Of a stretch of 64,000 bases of DNA, positions 1 to 8,860 are shown one piece after another. Location of the stretch: the NCBI RefSeq assembly GCF_017409525.1, contig NZ_JAFQSO010000004.1:124001-188000 (forward strand), in the 5' to 3' direction. Made by a program: the position numbers and the translations under genes. The notes beneath the pieces were generated by a model. That model was not told the DNA's origin. It made no database searches and worked only from the letters and a program-made list of their open reading frames with translations. Position 1 is the stretch's first letter. Each line of letters starts with the position of its first letter. This stretch comes from Methanobrevibacter sp. (lineage in GTDB: Archaea; Methanobacteriota; Methanobacteria; Methanobacteriales; Methanobacteriaceae).

Positions 1-467
1 CTAGCTTGATCATCCATTTGTAAATTGAGCCAGATTTGATTTTTAGCTCTGAGTAATCCCTGAGCAAATAGAGCCACATCAACTAAGGATTGTCTAGGTT
101 CAATATTGAAAATATAATCGTTATGGTTTGGATCAACGGCATTTGAAATAGCTTTTAGTGTTACTCTAATATATTTTTCACGTAAAATTCCTTCCTCAGA
201 CCTATCCGGTCCCAGTTCCAACCATGCTGAAATTCCATTGAAAACGCGGGAAAAAGCTTCAAGGTATGAAAATTTTTGACCTTCGAGACTAGTTGATTCA
301 TAAGGCATATTTTTCTTCAATGAACCTTTTGCAAGATTTGTCAAAACTGGATTGGTTATTTTTCTCATAACAGAAATCCAATATTCTCTATCTTCTATAA
401 CATTAGTTTTTTCTTCAATTATAGGCTCTTCTTTTTTCTTAAATCTTTTTAAAAATGAATTACTCAT
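1..467 (-). CDS. DUF2264 domain protein, 3' part cut by window edge
   Basis: Reading leftwards from an ATG at 467, the frame stays open to base 1, so the C-terminal part lies outside the window. The visible ~155 residues start with a lysine-rich stretch (SNSFLKRFKKKEE), followed by DREYWISVMRKI, the stretch AWLELGPDRSEEG and QSLVDVALFAQGLLRAK. This pattern matches what I remember of the DUF2264 family: uncharacterised, probably all-alpha proteins proposed to act on carbohydrates. No signal peptide is visible. The start lies 78 bp from the divergent hacA/leuC start, so the two genes share a short AT-rich promoter region (468-545). Family assignment is fairly secure; function is unknown. Confidence 0.7.
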   Translation of the reverse strand, partial: MSNSFLKRFKKKEEPIIEEKTNVIEDREYWISVMRKITNPVLTNLAKGSLKKNMPYESTSLEGQKFSYLEAFSRVFNGISAWLELGPDRSEEGILREKYIRVTLKAISNAVDPNHNDYIFNIEPRQSLVDVALFAQGLLRAKNQIWLNLQMDDQA

Positions 468-545
468 GTTCTTATAATTTGTTGTACATAATATATATAT
501 TTTATAAAAAACATATATTTATCATTATTAAAAGAGGTTAAAAAT

Positions 546-1790
546 ATGCCAACAATGTCTGAAAAAATATTAGCTAGAGCATCTGGTAAAAATGAAGTTG
601 AAGCCGGAGATATAGTTATAGCAAATATTGATGTAGCAATGACACATGATTTAACCGGACCTCTTTCAGTAGAATCTTTTGAAAAAATTGGGGCTGAAAA
701 AGTCTGGGATTCCTCTAAAATTGTCATTCCTTTTGATCATCAGGTTCCTGCTGACTCTATTGACTCTGCTAATAATCATATCATTATGAGAAAGTTTGTA
801 AAACAACATTCTATAGAACATTTCTATGATGTAAATGCGGGGGTATGCCATCAGATACTTCCGGAATTGGGTCATGTTGTACCTGGAGAAGTAATAGTCG
901 GCGCTGACTCACATACCTGTACTCATGGAGCTTTAGGAGCATTTTCAACAGGTATAGGATCAACTGATATGGCAATGGTATTCGCTGAAGGTAATTTATG
1001 GTTTAAAGTACCTGAAACAAATAGATTTGAAATTAATGGTAAATTAAAAGATAATGTTTATGCTAAAGATGTTATATTGCATATTATTGGCCAAATAGGT
1101 GCTGATGGTTCAACATATAAGGCGTGTGAATTTGCAGGCGAAACAGTTTTGGACATGAGCATATCCGATAGAATGGTTTTGTGTAATATGGCCATTGAAA
1201 TGGGTGGAAAAACCGGTTTGGTAGAGCCTGATAAGAAAACCATTGACTATGTTGAAGCTAGAAGCAATAAACCTTATGAAATTTATAAGACTGACTTGGA
1301 TTCTTCGTCCTTAAATATTATCGATGTTGATGTAAGTGATTTAGACCCTCAGGTGGCTTGCCCGCATCATGTGGATAATGTAAAACCAGTTGGAGAAGTA
1401 GATGTTGAAATTGACCAAGTATTCATTGGATCTTGTACTAATGGTAGGTTATCTGACCTAAGAGATGCTGCAAAAATATTGAAAGGAAATAAAATAGCAA
1501 AAGACACTAGAATGCTTGTTATTCCAGCATCAAAGGAAGTTTACTCAAAAGCACTTGATGAAGGATTAATCAGAATATTTGTTGATGCAGGAGCACTTGT
1601 ATCCGCTCCTTGTTGCGGTCCATGCTTGGGCGGACACACTGGAATCATAGGGCCTGGTGAGGTAAGTCTTTCAACTTCAAATAGAAACTTTAAAGGCAGA
1701 CAAGGCTCACCGGATGGAGAAGTTTATTTGTCCTCTGCTGCTGTAGCTGCCGCTTCAGCAATTGAAGGAAGAATTGTGGCACCGGAGTGA
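546..1790 (+). CDS. 3-isopropylmalate / homoaconitate dehydratase large subunit (aconitase family)
   Basis: Large [4Fe-4S] subunit of an aconitase-family hydro-lyase. Such enzymes isomerise 3-isopropylmalate in leucine synthesis, or act on homocitrate-type acids in coenzyme B synthesis in methanogens. Visible hallmarks are [18 protein letters not shown] (about residue 118), the cluster motif GSCTNGRL (about 295) and [11 protein letters not shown] (about 356), plus the [14 protein letters not shown] signature near the C-terminus. At 414 aa it has the usual length of the archaeal two-subunit form. A second in-frame ATG lies four codons in; AGAGGT just upstream supports the first. The small subunit and a beta-decarboxylating dehydrogenase follow directly, so this is one operon. 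Sequence alone does not separate the LeuC and HacA roles, so no symbol is given. Confidence 0.92.
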   Translation: MPTMSEKILARASGKNEVEAGDIVIANIDVAMTHDLTGPLSVESFEKIGAEKVWDSSKIVIPFDHQVPADSIDSANNHIIMRKFVKQHSIEHFYDVNAGVCHQILPELGHVVPGEVIVGADSHTCTHGALGAFSTGIGSTDMAMVFAEGNLWFKVPETNRFEINGKLKDNVYAKDVILHIIGQIGADGSTYKACEFAGETVLDMSISDRMVLCNMAIEMGGKTGLVEPDKKTIDYVEARSNKPYEIYKTDLDSSSLNIIDVDVSDLDPQVACPHHVDNVKPVGEVDVEIDQVFIGSCTNGRLSDLRDAAKILKGNKIAKDTRMLVIPASKEVYSKALDEGLIRIFVDAGALVSAPCCGPCLGGHTGIIGPGEVSLSTSNRNFKGRQGSPDGEVYLSSAAVAAASAIEGRIVAPE

Positions 1791-1794
1791 TATC

Positions 1795-2274
1795 GTGAGA
1801 GGAACTGCATGGAAATTTGGAAATGACATTGATACAGACATTATTGTTCCAGGAAGGTATTTGATTTACACAGATGAAGAAAGGTTATCCAAGCATTGCA
1901 TGGAAGGTTTGGATGCAGATTTTAGCAAAAAATGCAAGAAAGGAGATTTCATCGTAGCCGGAAGTAATTTTGGATGTGGCTCTTCAAGAGAACATGCTCC
2001 AATAGCACTTAAAGGCGTTGGAGTTTCAGCTGTTATTGCCGAGTCTTTTGCAAGAATCTTTTATAGAAATGCTACCAATGTGGGCGTTCCGCTCTTGGAA
2101 GCTCCCGGCATTACAAATCTAGTTGAGAATGAAGAAAAAATTGAAGTTGACATGGAAAACGGAACAATAACAAATAATAATGGAGAATCAATCACATTTA
2201 AAAAATTGCCTCCATTCATGTTAGAAATATTAGAACAAGGTGGTTTAATTGAATACCTCAAAAACAAAAGATAA
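1795..2274 (+). CDS. 3-isopropylmalate / homoaconitate dehydratase small subunit
   Basis: Small (swivel-domain) subunit partner of the preceding gene. The protein opens with RGTAWKFGNDIDTDIIVPGR, the standard start of this family. It carries the substrate-loop region AGSNFGCGSSREHAP (about residues 58-72) and ends in EQGGLIEYLKNKR. An upstream ATG at 1762 would add 11 residues overlapping the large subunit ([10 protein letters not shown]), which family members lack. The GTG at 1795 is preceded by GGAGTGAT, so I place the start there, 4 bp after the upstream stop. About 159 aa is normal for the archaeal form. The YLIYT/YRNAT context that distinguishes LeuD from HacB was not resolved. Confidence 0.9.
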   Translation: MRGTAWKFGNDIDTDIIVPGRYLIYTDEERLSKHCMEGLDADFSKKCKKGDFIVAGSNFGCGSSREHAPIALKGVGVSAVIAESFARIFYRNATNVGVPLLEAPGITNLVENEEKIEVDMENGTITNNNGESITFKKLPPFMLEILEQGGLIEYLKNKR

Positions 2275-3256
2275 ATATCAGATAGCCATAGTTCCTGGAG
2301 ATGGAATAGGCAAGGAAGTAATGGAAGCTACACTTTTTGTCCTTGATGGCTTGGATGTTGATTTTGATTATGTTTATGGCGATGCTGGAGATGAGTGCCT
2401 TGAGAAAACAGGCACAGCTCTTCCAGATGAAACCTTAGATATTATTCGCAATGCGGATGCATGCTTGTTTGGCGCAGCAGGTGAAACTGCAGCGGACGTC
2501 ATTGTTAAAATACGTCAGGAAATGAAGATGTTTGCAAATTTGAGGCCTGTAAAGTCATATCCTAATACAAATTCATTGTTTGAAAATATTGATTTCATGA
2601 TTGTACGTGAAAATACTGAAGGAATGTATATTGCAGATGAAGAACAATATACTGATGAGGGTGCAATTGCAAGACGTATCATAACAAGACAGGCGGAAGA
2701 GCGTATTATTGATTATGCATTTAAGTATGCTATAAATAATAGTAAAACTAAAGTTACTGCAGTTCATAAAGCTAATGTATTAAAGAAAAGCGATGGTCTG
2801 TTTAGAGAAATTTTCTATGAAGTTGCCAGTGATTATCCAGATATAGCAACTGAGGAGTTTTATGTGGATGCGACTGCGATGTATCTTATTACACAGCCTG
2901 AAAGCTTTGAAGTTATTGTTACTACAAACCTTTTCGGAGATATTTTATCCGATGAAGGTGCAGGCCTTGTAGGAGGGCTTGGTTTAATTCCTTCAGCCAA
3001 CATTGGTGAAAATGCAGCCTTGTTTGAACCGGTGCATGGTTCAGCACCCGATATTGCAGGACAGGGTATAGCGAATCCTATTGCAATGATGCTGTCTGCA
3101 GTGATGATGCTTAGATACATTGGCGAAAATGAAAATGCTGATAAATTGGATGCAGCAATTTTAAAAGTATTGAATGATGCTAATATTTTAACTTGTGATT
3201 TGGGTGGTTCCGCTACAACTATGGAACTAGCTAATGCGGTTAAAAATAATTTGTAA
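2249..3256 (+). CDS. 3-isopropylmalate / homoisocitrate dehydrogenase family
   Basis: NAD-dependent beta-decarboxylating dehydrogenase that follows the dehydratase pair, giving three steps of leucine or coenzyme-B-chain (AksF-type) 2-oxoacid elongation in one operon. Signatures are IVPGDGIGKEVMEA at the N-terminus, MIVRENTEGMY (about residue 118), the TNLFGDILSDEGAGLVGGLG stretch (about 226) and PVHGSAPDIAG (about 261). The start is a TTG at 2249, inside the last codons of the previous gene (26-bp overlap), preceded by AGGTGG. No ATG lies early enough to preserve the VPGDGIG nucleotide-binding start. 335 aa is a typical length. Confidence 0.9.
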   Translation: MNTSKTKDKYQIAIVPGDGIGKEVMEATLFVLDGLDVDFDYVYGDAGDECLEKTGTALPDETLDIIRNADACLFGAAGETAADVIVKIRQEMKMFANLRPVKSYPNTNSLFENIDFMIVRENTEGMYIADEEQYTDEGAIARRIITRQAEERIIDYAFKYAINNSKTKVTAVHKANVLKKSDGLFREIFYEVASDYPDIATEEFYVDATAMYLITQPESFEVIVTTNLFGDILSDEGAGLVGGLGLIPSANIGENAALFEPVHGSAPDIAGQGIANPIAMMLSAVMMLRYIGENENADKLDAAILKVLNDANILTCDLGGSATTMELANAVKNNL

Positions 3257-3279
3257 AAAAATATATGGTGAATTAGAAT

Positions 3280-3393
3280 ATGAATTTGAAAAAGTTGAAT
3301 AGAATGCAAATGGCAGCACTTTTTATCATATTTATCATGGTAATAAGTGGGGTAGCAGGTTTCCTTCTCATAATATTTTCTGGAGCTGGATAA
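3280..3393 (+). CDS. 37-aa single-pass membrane microprotein
   Basis: Short ORF between the dehydrogenase and ribH. It starts at ATG 3280 with GGTGA about 10 bp upstream and stops one base before the ribH ATG. The peptide begins with a basic stretch (MNLKKLNRMQ), then an uninterrupted hydrophobic helix of about 22 residues, and ends SGAG. This looks like an N-in single-span membrane peptide. Its tight fit between two co-directional genes and its ribosome binding site argue for real translation. I do not recognise a family. Confidence 0.55.
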   Translation: MNLKKLNRMQMAALFIIFIMVISGVAGFLLIIFSGAG

Positions 3394-3394
3394 A

Positions 3395-3811
3395 ATGGCA
3401 AAATATGAAATAGCAGCTGTAGTGGCTGAATTTAATTACGATATTACACAAATGATGTTAGAATTAGCAAGAGCAGAAGCCGAAAATAGAGGATGCAAAA
3501 TTACTAAGGTAGTAGCCGTGCCTGGCGTGTTTGACATGCCACTTGTAATCAAAAAATTGTTACAGAAAGGCGAATACGATGCAATTATTACTTTAGGTGC
3601 TGTAATTGAAGGTGCAACAGACCACGATCAAATTGTAGCACAGCATGCTTCCCGTAAAATCGCTGATTTGGCTCTTGAATATGACACACCGGTGGCACTT
3701 GGCATTACTGGTCCTGGAATGACTAGAATGGATGCTCACAGACGTGTTAAAAATGCAAAAAGCGCAGTTGAAGCAGCTATAAAGATGTGTGATAGATTAA
3801 AAGAGATTTAG
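3395..3811 (+). CDS. ribH: 6,7-dimethyl-8-ribityllumazine synthase
   Basis: Lumazine synthase of riboflavin biosynthesis. It condenses 5-amino-6-ribitylamino-uracil with dihydroxybutanone phosphate, supplying flavin and, in methanogens, the shared precursor pool of F420. Family features are AAVVAEFNYDIT at the N-terminus, the VPGVFDMPLV substrate loop (about residue 43), the LGAVIEGATDHDQIV stretch (about 67) with the catalytic His, and ALGITGPGMTRM near the end. 138 aa is the typical archaeal size. It starts one base after the stop of the 37-aa microprotein and is followed 7 bp later by the marker 11 gene, so it is probably in the same transcript. Confidence 0.93.
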   Translation: MAKYEIAAVVAEFNYDITQMMLELARAEAENRGCKITKVVAVPGVFDMPLVIKKLLQKGEYDAIITLGAVIEGATDHDQIVAQHASRKIADLALEYDTPVALGITGPGMTRMDAHRRVKNAKSAVEAAIKMCDRLKEI

Positions 3812-3818
3812 TGATTTG

Positions 3819-4757
3819 ATGGAAATCTTAAAACCTAACGAATTAAGGGAAAAATTTAGTGACCCTTGGATTGCCCCATATAAGAAAGTATTGACCATGG
3901 TGGATGGTGACAAAGTCGAAATTGTCGAGTATCATCCTTGTATTTCTGGATCTCACTGGTTATTAAATCAGTACAGAAATAATTCTGATTTAATAGACTC
4001 CGCTTATCGTGATGGAAATAAACATGTTTATTCCTGTCATTTGGGCTCAGCGCCACTAGATTTGAAAGCTAGTTTTAATGCTGCGGGCATTGATGAAATC
4101 ATCGTGGATGGTGATGAAGTAAAGGTAACTCATGCAGGGCTTGCTGGAGCCGGTGTAGGTGCCGGAATGTGTAGAGGAATGGGTGAAGGTGTTAAATATG
4201 TTGAGCTCATTGAAGTTGGTGGAGGTTCAAAAGCTGGAAAGGCCACTGTTGTAACACCTAAGCTTGAAAAAGTGGTTATCGGTGTTGATGATACCGATAC
4301 TAAAGATGCTGGTGCTACATGGACTATGGCTCATAATTTAGGCGTTGAACTTGCAAGCGAAGGTTTTGAATATCTGGATCACATTATAGTCCAGTTATAT
4401 CCACACAACCCTCATAAGACTCAAAATTGCGTTTCCATTGCTTTGACATTTGCAGTTGAAGAGGCAAAAAAACAAGATTTGATTGATAGAGTTATTGAAA
4501 TCCTTAAAAGGGATACTTTATCTGATAAAACTGCAATAGCTATTTTGGAAGGTTTAGATATTCCTGAAAAATTAAGAGAATATTCTATTGCTACAAAATC
4601 TGGAATGATGGATGTTGAAACTGCAGAAAGTGTAGCTGATGAATTAAACATTCCTCTAATCAGTGTTACTGGCGAACAGGGGAAAGTTGGAGCCCTTGCA
4701 GCTTTAGGTCTTTATGATGATGTTGAAGAAGCTGTAAAAGCATATGACAAAAAGTAA
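3819..4757 (+). CDS. Methanogenesis marker protein 11
   Basis: About 312 aa. The C-terminal half contains VVIGVDDTDTKDAGATW (about residue 150), the nucleotide-binding signature shared with DUF1743/TiaS-like proteins. The N-terminal half has glycine-rich runs (GLAGAGVGAGMCRGMGEG). This combination matches what I know as methanogenesis marker protein 11, found across methanogens; its biochemical role is not established as far as I know. An in-frame TTG lies directly before the ATG at 3819. The ATG in the context GTGATTTGATG, repeated at other genes here, is preferred. It lies downstream of ribH and ends at a hairpin terminator shared with the convergent gene. Confidence 0.8.
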   Translation: MEILKPNELREKFSDPWIAPYKKVLTMVDGDKVEIVEYHPCISGSHWLLNQYRNNSDLIDSAYRDGNKHVYSCHLGSAPLDLKASFNAAGIDEIIVDGDEVKVTHAGLAGAGVGAGMCRGMGEGVKYVELIEVGGGSKAGKATVVTPKLEKVVIGVDDTDTKDAGATWTMAHNLGVELASEGFEYLDHIIVQLYPHNPHKTQNCVSIALTFAVEEAKKQDLIDRVIEILKRDTLSDKTAIAILEGLDIPEKLREYSIATKSGMMDVETAESVADELNIPLISVTGEQGKVGALAALGLYDDVEEAVKAYDKK

Positions 4758-4784
4758 TCTAAGAAATTTTTCTTAGATTTTTTC
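4756..4784. terminator. Bidirectional hairpin terminator between convergent genes
   Basis: Perfect 10-bp stem (AATCTAAGAA / TTCTTAGATT) with an ATTT loop at 4756-4779, followed by a T-run on the plus strand and preceded by an A-run. It sits between the stop of the marker 11 gene and the stop of the minus-strand glycosyltransferase. Confidence 0.6.
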
Positions 4785-6529
4785 TATTTTTTAATAATAA
4801 TATTCAGGAAATTGCCTTGATTGGCTTTTATAATTTGTTTTATTGAAGTGTTGTTTCTATCTTCAAATATTATACTAATTTGATGGCCGTTATATGTAAA
4901 GTTGCAGTCGCTAAAAGTGCCATTGTTGCATGTAATGGTTTTTACTTGCTTATTGTTTATGCTTATGATGTAATTTGAATTTTCGTCAAATATTCCGTAT
5001 GAATAGGCAACGCTTTCGTTATCCACGAATATTTCGAAATTGCTTGCATTTATGTCTTTTGAAGATATTGAAAATTTTTCAATGATGCTGGTGTTGTCAT
5101 CACCATAATGGTGAATTACTTTAACACCCTCAAATACTTCTTTTAGACGGCTATTTTGGATTATTGCTCCGTTTTCTAATTGCAACTCTTTTTCAACCTC
5201 AAGAGGTAGTCTTATAATGTCCGAATCACCAGGTCTACTGGATTCAACTTTGTAAGACACACCATTGATTATCATGGTATCGTTTACATCAATGCCTAAC
5301 GTCATCATTGCATCTGTCGGCATCCGTATTTTATTTGTTTCATTTTCAATTGCAGTATCGATAGTATATGGTCCTCTTGCAGAAATAACGTTCTCTCTTG
5401 GAGAATCGTCTGCATAGATTATTAGGTTTCTTGAGTTTGGTTCGATTGATATGACTCCATTTTCAAAGTGAGCCGCACCGATAAATGTTGAAATCATTAA
5501 AAGCAAGATGACCACTGAAATAATCATCGGGAAATGAATTTTAATGAAGGATTTTACCAGGTTTCCTTTTGGAATCTTTTTAAACATTAATATTGACTGC
5601 ACAATAACTTTAACAATGTAATAAACAGACAATACAATTCCAATAATGGTAATGAATACCGCAATAGCTAATGGAATAAATTTAACAAAGAAGATTGTGA
5701 ATAATCCAAGAATAACTAGTGATAAACCTACAATTGACATCCTAATATAGTATCCTATATCATCTATCATTGTGACTCTACCGTACTTGTTGGCACGGTT
5801 TATGATTGTTCTGACCACTTCATTTGCCATTATGTTCAAATCGGCAAGTGGGGACATGTCATGTTGTATTGCACCGATGTCCACTTCCATGATGGATATT
5901 CCTAAAACATCAGCGTCAATAACGATACCCACATCGACACCATAATCATTTTCAAAATTAATTTTCTTTAATATTTCCTTACGTGCTGCAAACTGACCGC
6001 TTAACGGCTGTTCGAATGAAATTTCAGGGAAGAAAAAGTTTAATAAAGGCTTTGCGGTAAGTTCGGTTACACGTCCACTTTCACGAGCGAATTTAGTTTT
6101 TGTAATATCGGTCTTGCCTTCGAGAATTGGCTTGATCATTGCTTCAACTTTTTTAGAAGTTAAATTGTAGATGTCTGCATCAATAAAGGCTATGATATCA
6201 CATTCGGCCTCTTTATATCCAGTGTGTAGAGCTTCACCTTTTCCTTTATTGGTTTCATGATTAATTACAATAGCGCCGGCTTTGATAGCTTCCGCTTCAG
6301 TATCATCACTTGATCCGTCATTAACAACGATGACCTCATCTACAAACGATACTTTTTTTATTACTTCTACTACTTTACCAACAGTTTCTTCCTCGTTGTA
6401 TGCCGGTATAATTACTGAAACCTTTTTGTATTTTGGTTTTTTAGTTTTTATACCAGCTAGTAGAAATGCAATAATCACAACAAACCAATACACTGAATTC
6501 ACCGTTATTACTTTAATATATTTATACAT
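4784..6529 (-). CDS. Membrane-anchored family 2 glycosyltransferase with C-terminal extracytoplasmic domain
   Basis: 581 aa. The N-terminus has a membrane helix (about residues 10-26), then a GT-A domain with VSVIIPAYNEEETVGKVVEV (about 38-57), VVNDGSSDDT and the metal-binding IAFIDADI (about 113). Further helices fall at about 262-310 and 330-352, and the last ~230 residues are hydrophilic and beta-rich. The layout fits a polyprenyl-phosphate or cell-surface glycan glycosyltransferase whose tail faces outside. The first ATG (6529) has no clear ribosome binding site. An internal GTG about 15 codons in, preceded by GGTGA, is a rival start that would shorten the first helix. The substrate is unknown. 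Confidence 0.7.
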   Translation of the reverse strand: MYKYIKVITVNSVYWFVVIIAFLLAGIKTKKPKYKKVSVIIPAYNEEETVGKVVEVIKKVSFVDEVIVVNDGSSDDTEAEAIKAGAIVINHETNKGKGEALHTGYKEAECDIIAFIDADIYNLTSKKVEAMIKPILEGKTDITKTKFARESGRVTELTAKPLLNFFFPEISFEQPLSGQFAARKEILKKINFENDYGVDVGIVIDADVLGISIMEVDIGAIQHDMSPLADLNIMANEVVRTIINRANKYGRVTMIDDIGYYIRMSIVGLSLVILGLFTIFFVKFIPLAIAVFITIIGIVLSVYYIVKVIVQSILMFKKIPKGNLVKSFIKIHFPMIISVVILLLMISTFIGAAHFENGVISIEPNSRNLIIYADDSPRENVISARGPYTIDTAIENETNKIRMPTDAMMTLGIDVNDTMIINGVSYKVESSRPGDSDIIRLPLEVEKELQLENGAIIQNSRLKEVFEGVKVIHHYGDDNTSIIEKFSISSKDINASNFEIFVDNESVAYSYGIFDENSNYIISINNKQVKTITCNNGTFSDCNFTYNGHQISIIFEDRNNTSIKQIIKANQGNFLNIIIKK

Positions 6530-6540
6530 TTATTGTTAAA

Positions 6541-6562
6541 GTAGTATAAATATATATTACTT
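6541..6562. promoter_or_regulatory. Putative divergent TATA region
   Basis: The stretch GTATAAATATATATTAC lies between the divergent starts of the glycosyltransferase (minus) and tex (plus). It is TATA-like on both strands, at 12-30 bp from the minus start and about 55-70 bp from the plus start. Supported only by composition and position. Confidence 0.35.
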
Positions 6563-6614
6563 TTGCGTGTTTTTTTCACCTTATAAAAAATTTTAAGTTA
6601 TTTGTAAGTCAATA

Positions 6615-8801
6615 ATGTATTGTAATTTTAATTTAGGTAAGGATTGTAATTTTAATGATAGAAAAATACTGGAAAAAGAATTAAATTTAGCCAATTGGCA
6701 AGTCAAAAAAGTAATCAAGCTGATAGACGAGGGCAATACTATACCGTTTATCGCCCGTTATAGAAAGGATGTTACTGGTTCTTTAAATGATGAAATCTTA
6801 AGAAAATTTGATGAAAGGCTAAAGTATCTTAGAAATCTGGAAGAGCGAAAAGAAAAAGCCATAAATAGAATAGATGAGCTAGGAAAGTTAGACGATGATT
6901 TAAGATATCAGATTTTGAATGCGACTACTTTAGTGGAACTTGAAGATTTATATAGGCCATTCAAATCTAAAAAGCAGACTAGAGCTGCCAAAGCTCGTAA
7001 AATGGGTTTACAACCATTGGCAGATATTATTCTTGCGCAGGAGGTCAAGCAATCTATTAAAAAAATAGCTAAGGATTATGTTAATGATGAGGTAAAAACT
7101 CCACAGGATGCTATAGATGGTGCAAAGGACATTATTGCTGAGATAATTTCTGATAATTCTGATTTTAGAGGTAAAATTAGAAAAAATACATATTTTACAG
7201 GCCAAATCACAACAAAGGCTAAGGATAAAGAGTCATCAACAGAATATGACGTTTACTATAACTACTCGGAAAATGTTAGGAAAATTCCACCTCACAGGAT
7301 ATTGGCCATTAATAGGGCTGAAAAGGAAGGAGTAATCAAGGCTAAAATTGAATGTGAAAGTGAAGACATTATAAAGTATTTGAAGAGGCATACATTAAGA
7401 AATACTTCTAAAATACCTGAAAAGATAGAATATAACCCTTATACTACTCCAATTATAATAGAATCTATTAAAGATGCTTACAAGAGATTGATTGCTCCTG
7501 CAATTGAGAGAGAAATTAGAAATTACTTGACTGAAAAGGCGGAAGAAAAATCAATAGAGGTTTTTTCCCAAAACTTGAACCAATTGCTAATGTCCTCTCC
7601 ACTTTCTGGAAAGACTATCTTGGGTTGGGATCCGGCTTTCAGGACTGGATGTAAATTAGCCATCATTGATAAAACCGGAAAAGTATTGGATACTTCCCTA
7701 ATCTATCCAACCGAACCGCAGAATAAGGTTGAAGAGTCTATTAAAACAGTCCGCAAGTTAATTGATAGGTATGATATTAATGTTATAGCCATTGGAAACG
7801 GAACAGCTTCAAGAGAGTCAGAAGAGGTCGTTTCTCAAATAATCAAAGGAACCAATGTTGAATATATTATTGTTAATGAGGCTGGTGCATCCGTCTATTC
7901 AGCATCTGCACTTGCCGATGAGGAGTTTCCAGATTTCACTGAAGGGGAAAGAAGTGCAGTTTCTATCGCAAGAAGACTTCAAGACCCGTTAGCTGAGCTG
8001 GTAAAGATAGACCCGAAATCAATCGGTGTCGGACAGTATCAACATGACATGAACCAAAAACAACTTTCCCAGTCACTCGATGGCGTTGTTGAAAAAGTAG
8101 TTAATGAGGTGGGGGTTGACTTAAATACGGCTTCATATAGCTTGTTAAATCATGTTTCGGGCATTGGAAAAACAACAGCTCGAAATATCATTGAATATAG
8201 GGATGAAAATGGAAGTTTTACTAACAGAAAAGAGCTGTTAAATGTAAAAAAGTTAGGCAAAAAAACTTTTGAGCAATGTGCAGGTTTCGTCAAAATAGAC
8301 AATCCCGACTATCCTTTGGATAATACTACGATTCATCCGGAATCATATAAACCCGCCCTTAAATTGCTAGATAAATTGAACTACACTGTTAATGATATAG
8401 GGTCAAATGACTTAAAGCTTAAAAATTTAGACCTCGAAGCTATTTCTGATGAATTGGGCATCGGCATTGAAACATTGAAGGACATTATTTCGGAACTTAA
8501 AAAGCCTGGCCGTGACCCTCGTGAAGACATGCCAAAACCGGTCTTGAGAAAAAATGTTCTATCAATTGAAGATTTGCAGGAAGGAATGATAATGCAAGGG
8601 ACTGTTAGAAATATTGTGGATTTTGGTGCATTTGTTGATATTGGCGTTCATCAGGATGGTTTAGTTCATATCTCTCAATTGGTTGAAAATAAGTTTGTCA
8701 AACATCCTCTTGATATTGTTAGTGTTGGAGAAATTGTCGACGTTAAAGTTTTAGATGTCGATTTGACAAGGAATAGAATTCAATTATCTATGATAATTTA
8801 A
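6615..8801 (+). CDS. Tex-like RNA-binding protein (YqgF / HhH / S1 domains)
   Basis: 728 aa. Domain order is the Tex N-terminal helical region with LIDEGNTIPFIARYRKD (about residues 36-52), the YqgF/RNase-H-like domain starting GWDPAFRTGCKLAIID (about 336), helix-hairpin-helix units (LLNHVSGIGKTTARNI, about 511) and a C-terminal S1 domain (GMIMQGTVRNIVDFGAFVDI, about 657). Bacterial Tex proteins bind nucleic acid and affect transcription; the archaeal role is not defined. The first ~17 residues before RKILEKELN are additional to the usual Tex start and come from a short repeated sequence (TGTAATTTTAAT twice), so the real start may lie slightly downstream. It appears to be a single-gene transcript. 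Confidence 0.88.
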   Translation: MYCNFNLGKDCNFNDRKILEKELNLANWQVKKVIKLIDEGNTIPFIARYRKDVTGSLNDEILRKFDERLKYLRNLEERKEKAINRIDELGKLDDDLRYQILNATTLVELEDLYRPFKSKKQTRAAKARKMGLQPLADIILAQEVKQSIKKIAKDYVNDEVKTPQDAIDGAKDIIAEIISDNSDFRGKIRKNTYFTGQITTKAKDKESSTEYDVYYNYSENVRKIPPHRILAINRAEKEGVIKAKIECESEDIIKYLKRHTLRNTSKIPEKIEYNPYTTPIIIESIKDAYKRLIAPAIEREIRNYLTEKAEEKSIEVFSQNLNQLLMSSPLSGKTILGWDPAFRTGCKLAIIDKTGKVLDTSLIYPTEPQNKVEESIKTVRKLIDRYDINVIAIGNGTASRESEEVVSQIIKGTNVEYIIVNEAGASVYSASALADEEFPDFTEGERSAVSIARRLQDPLAELVKIDPKSIGVGQYQHDMNQKQLSQSLDGVVEKVVNEVGVDLNTASYSLLNHVSGIGKTTARNIIEYRDENGSFTNRKELLNVKKLGKKTFEQCAGFVKIDNPDYPLDNTTIHPESYKPALKLLDKLNYTVNDIGSNDLKLKNLDLEAISDELGIGIETLKDIISELKKPGRDPREDMPKPVLRKNVLSIEDLQEGMIMQGTVRNIVDFGAFVDIGVHQDGLVHISQLVENKFVKHPLDIVSVGEIVDVKVLDVDLTRNRIQLSMII

Positions 8802-8860
8802 ATATTTAAAAATCAATATTATAATTATAATATTAAATTTAATTTTAAAGAAGTGATTTG

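Noticed and set aside
2860-3309. Minus-strand 149-codon ORF opposite leuB/aksF
   Set aside because: Antisense shadow of a clear dehydrogenase gene; no family features.
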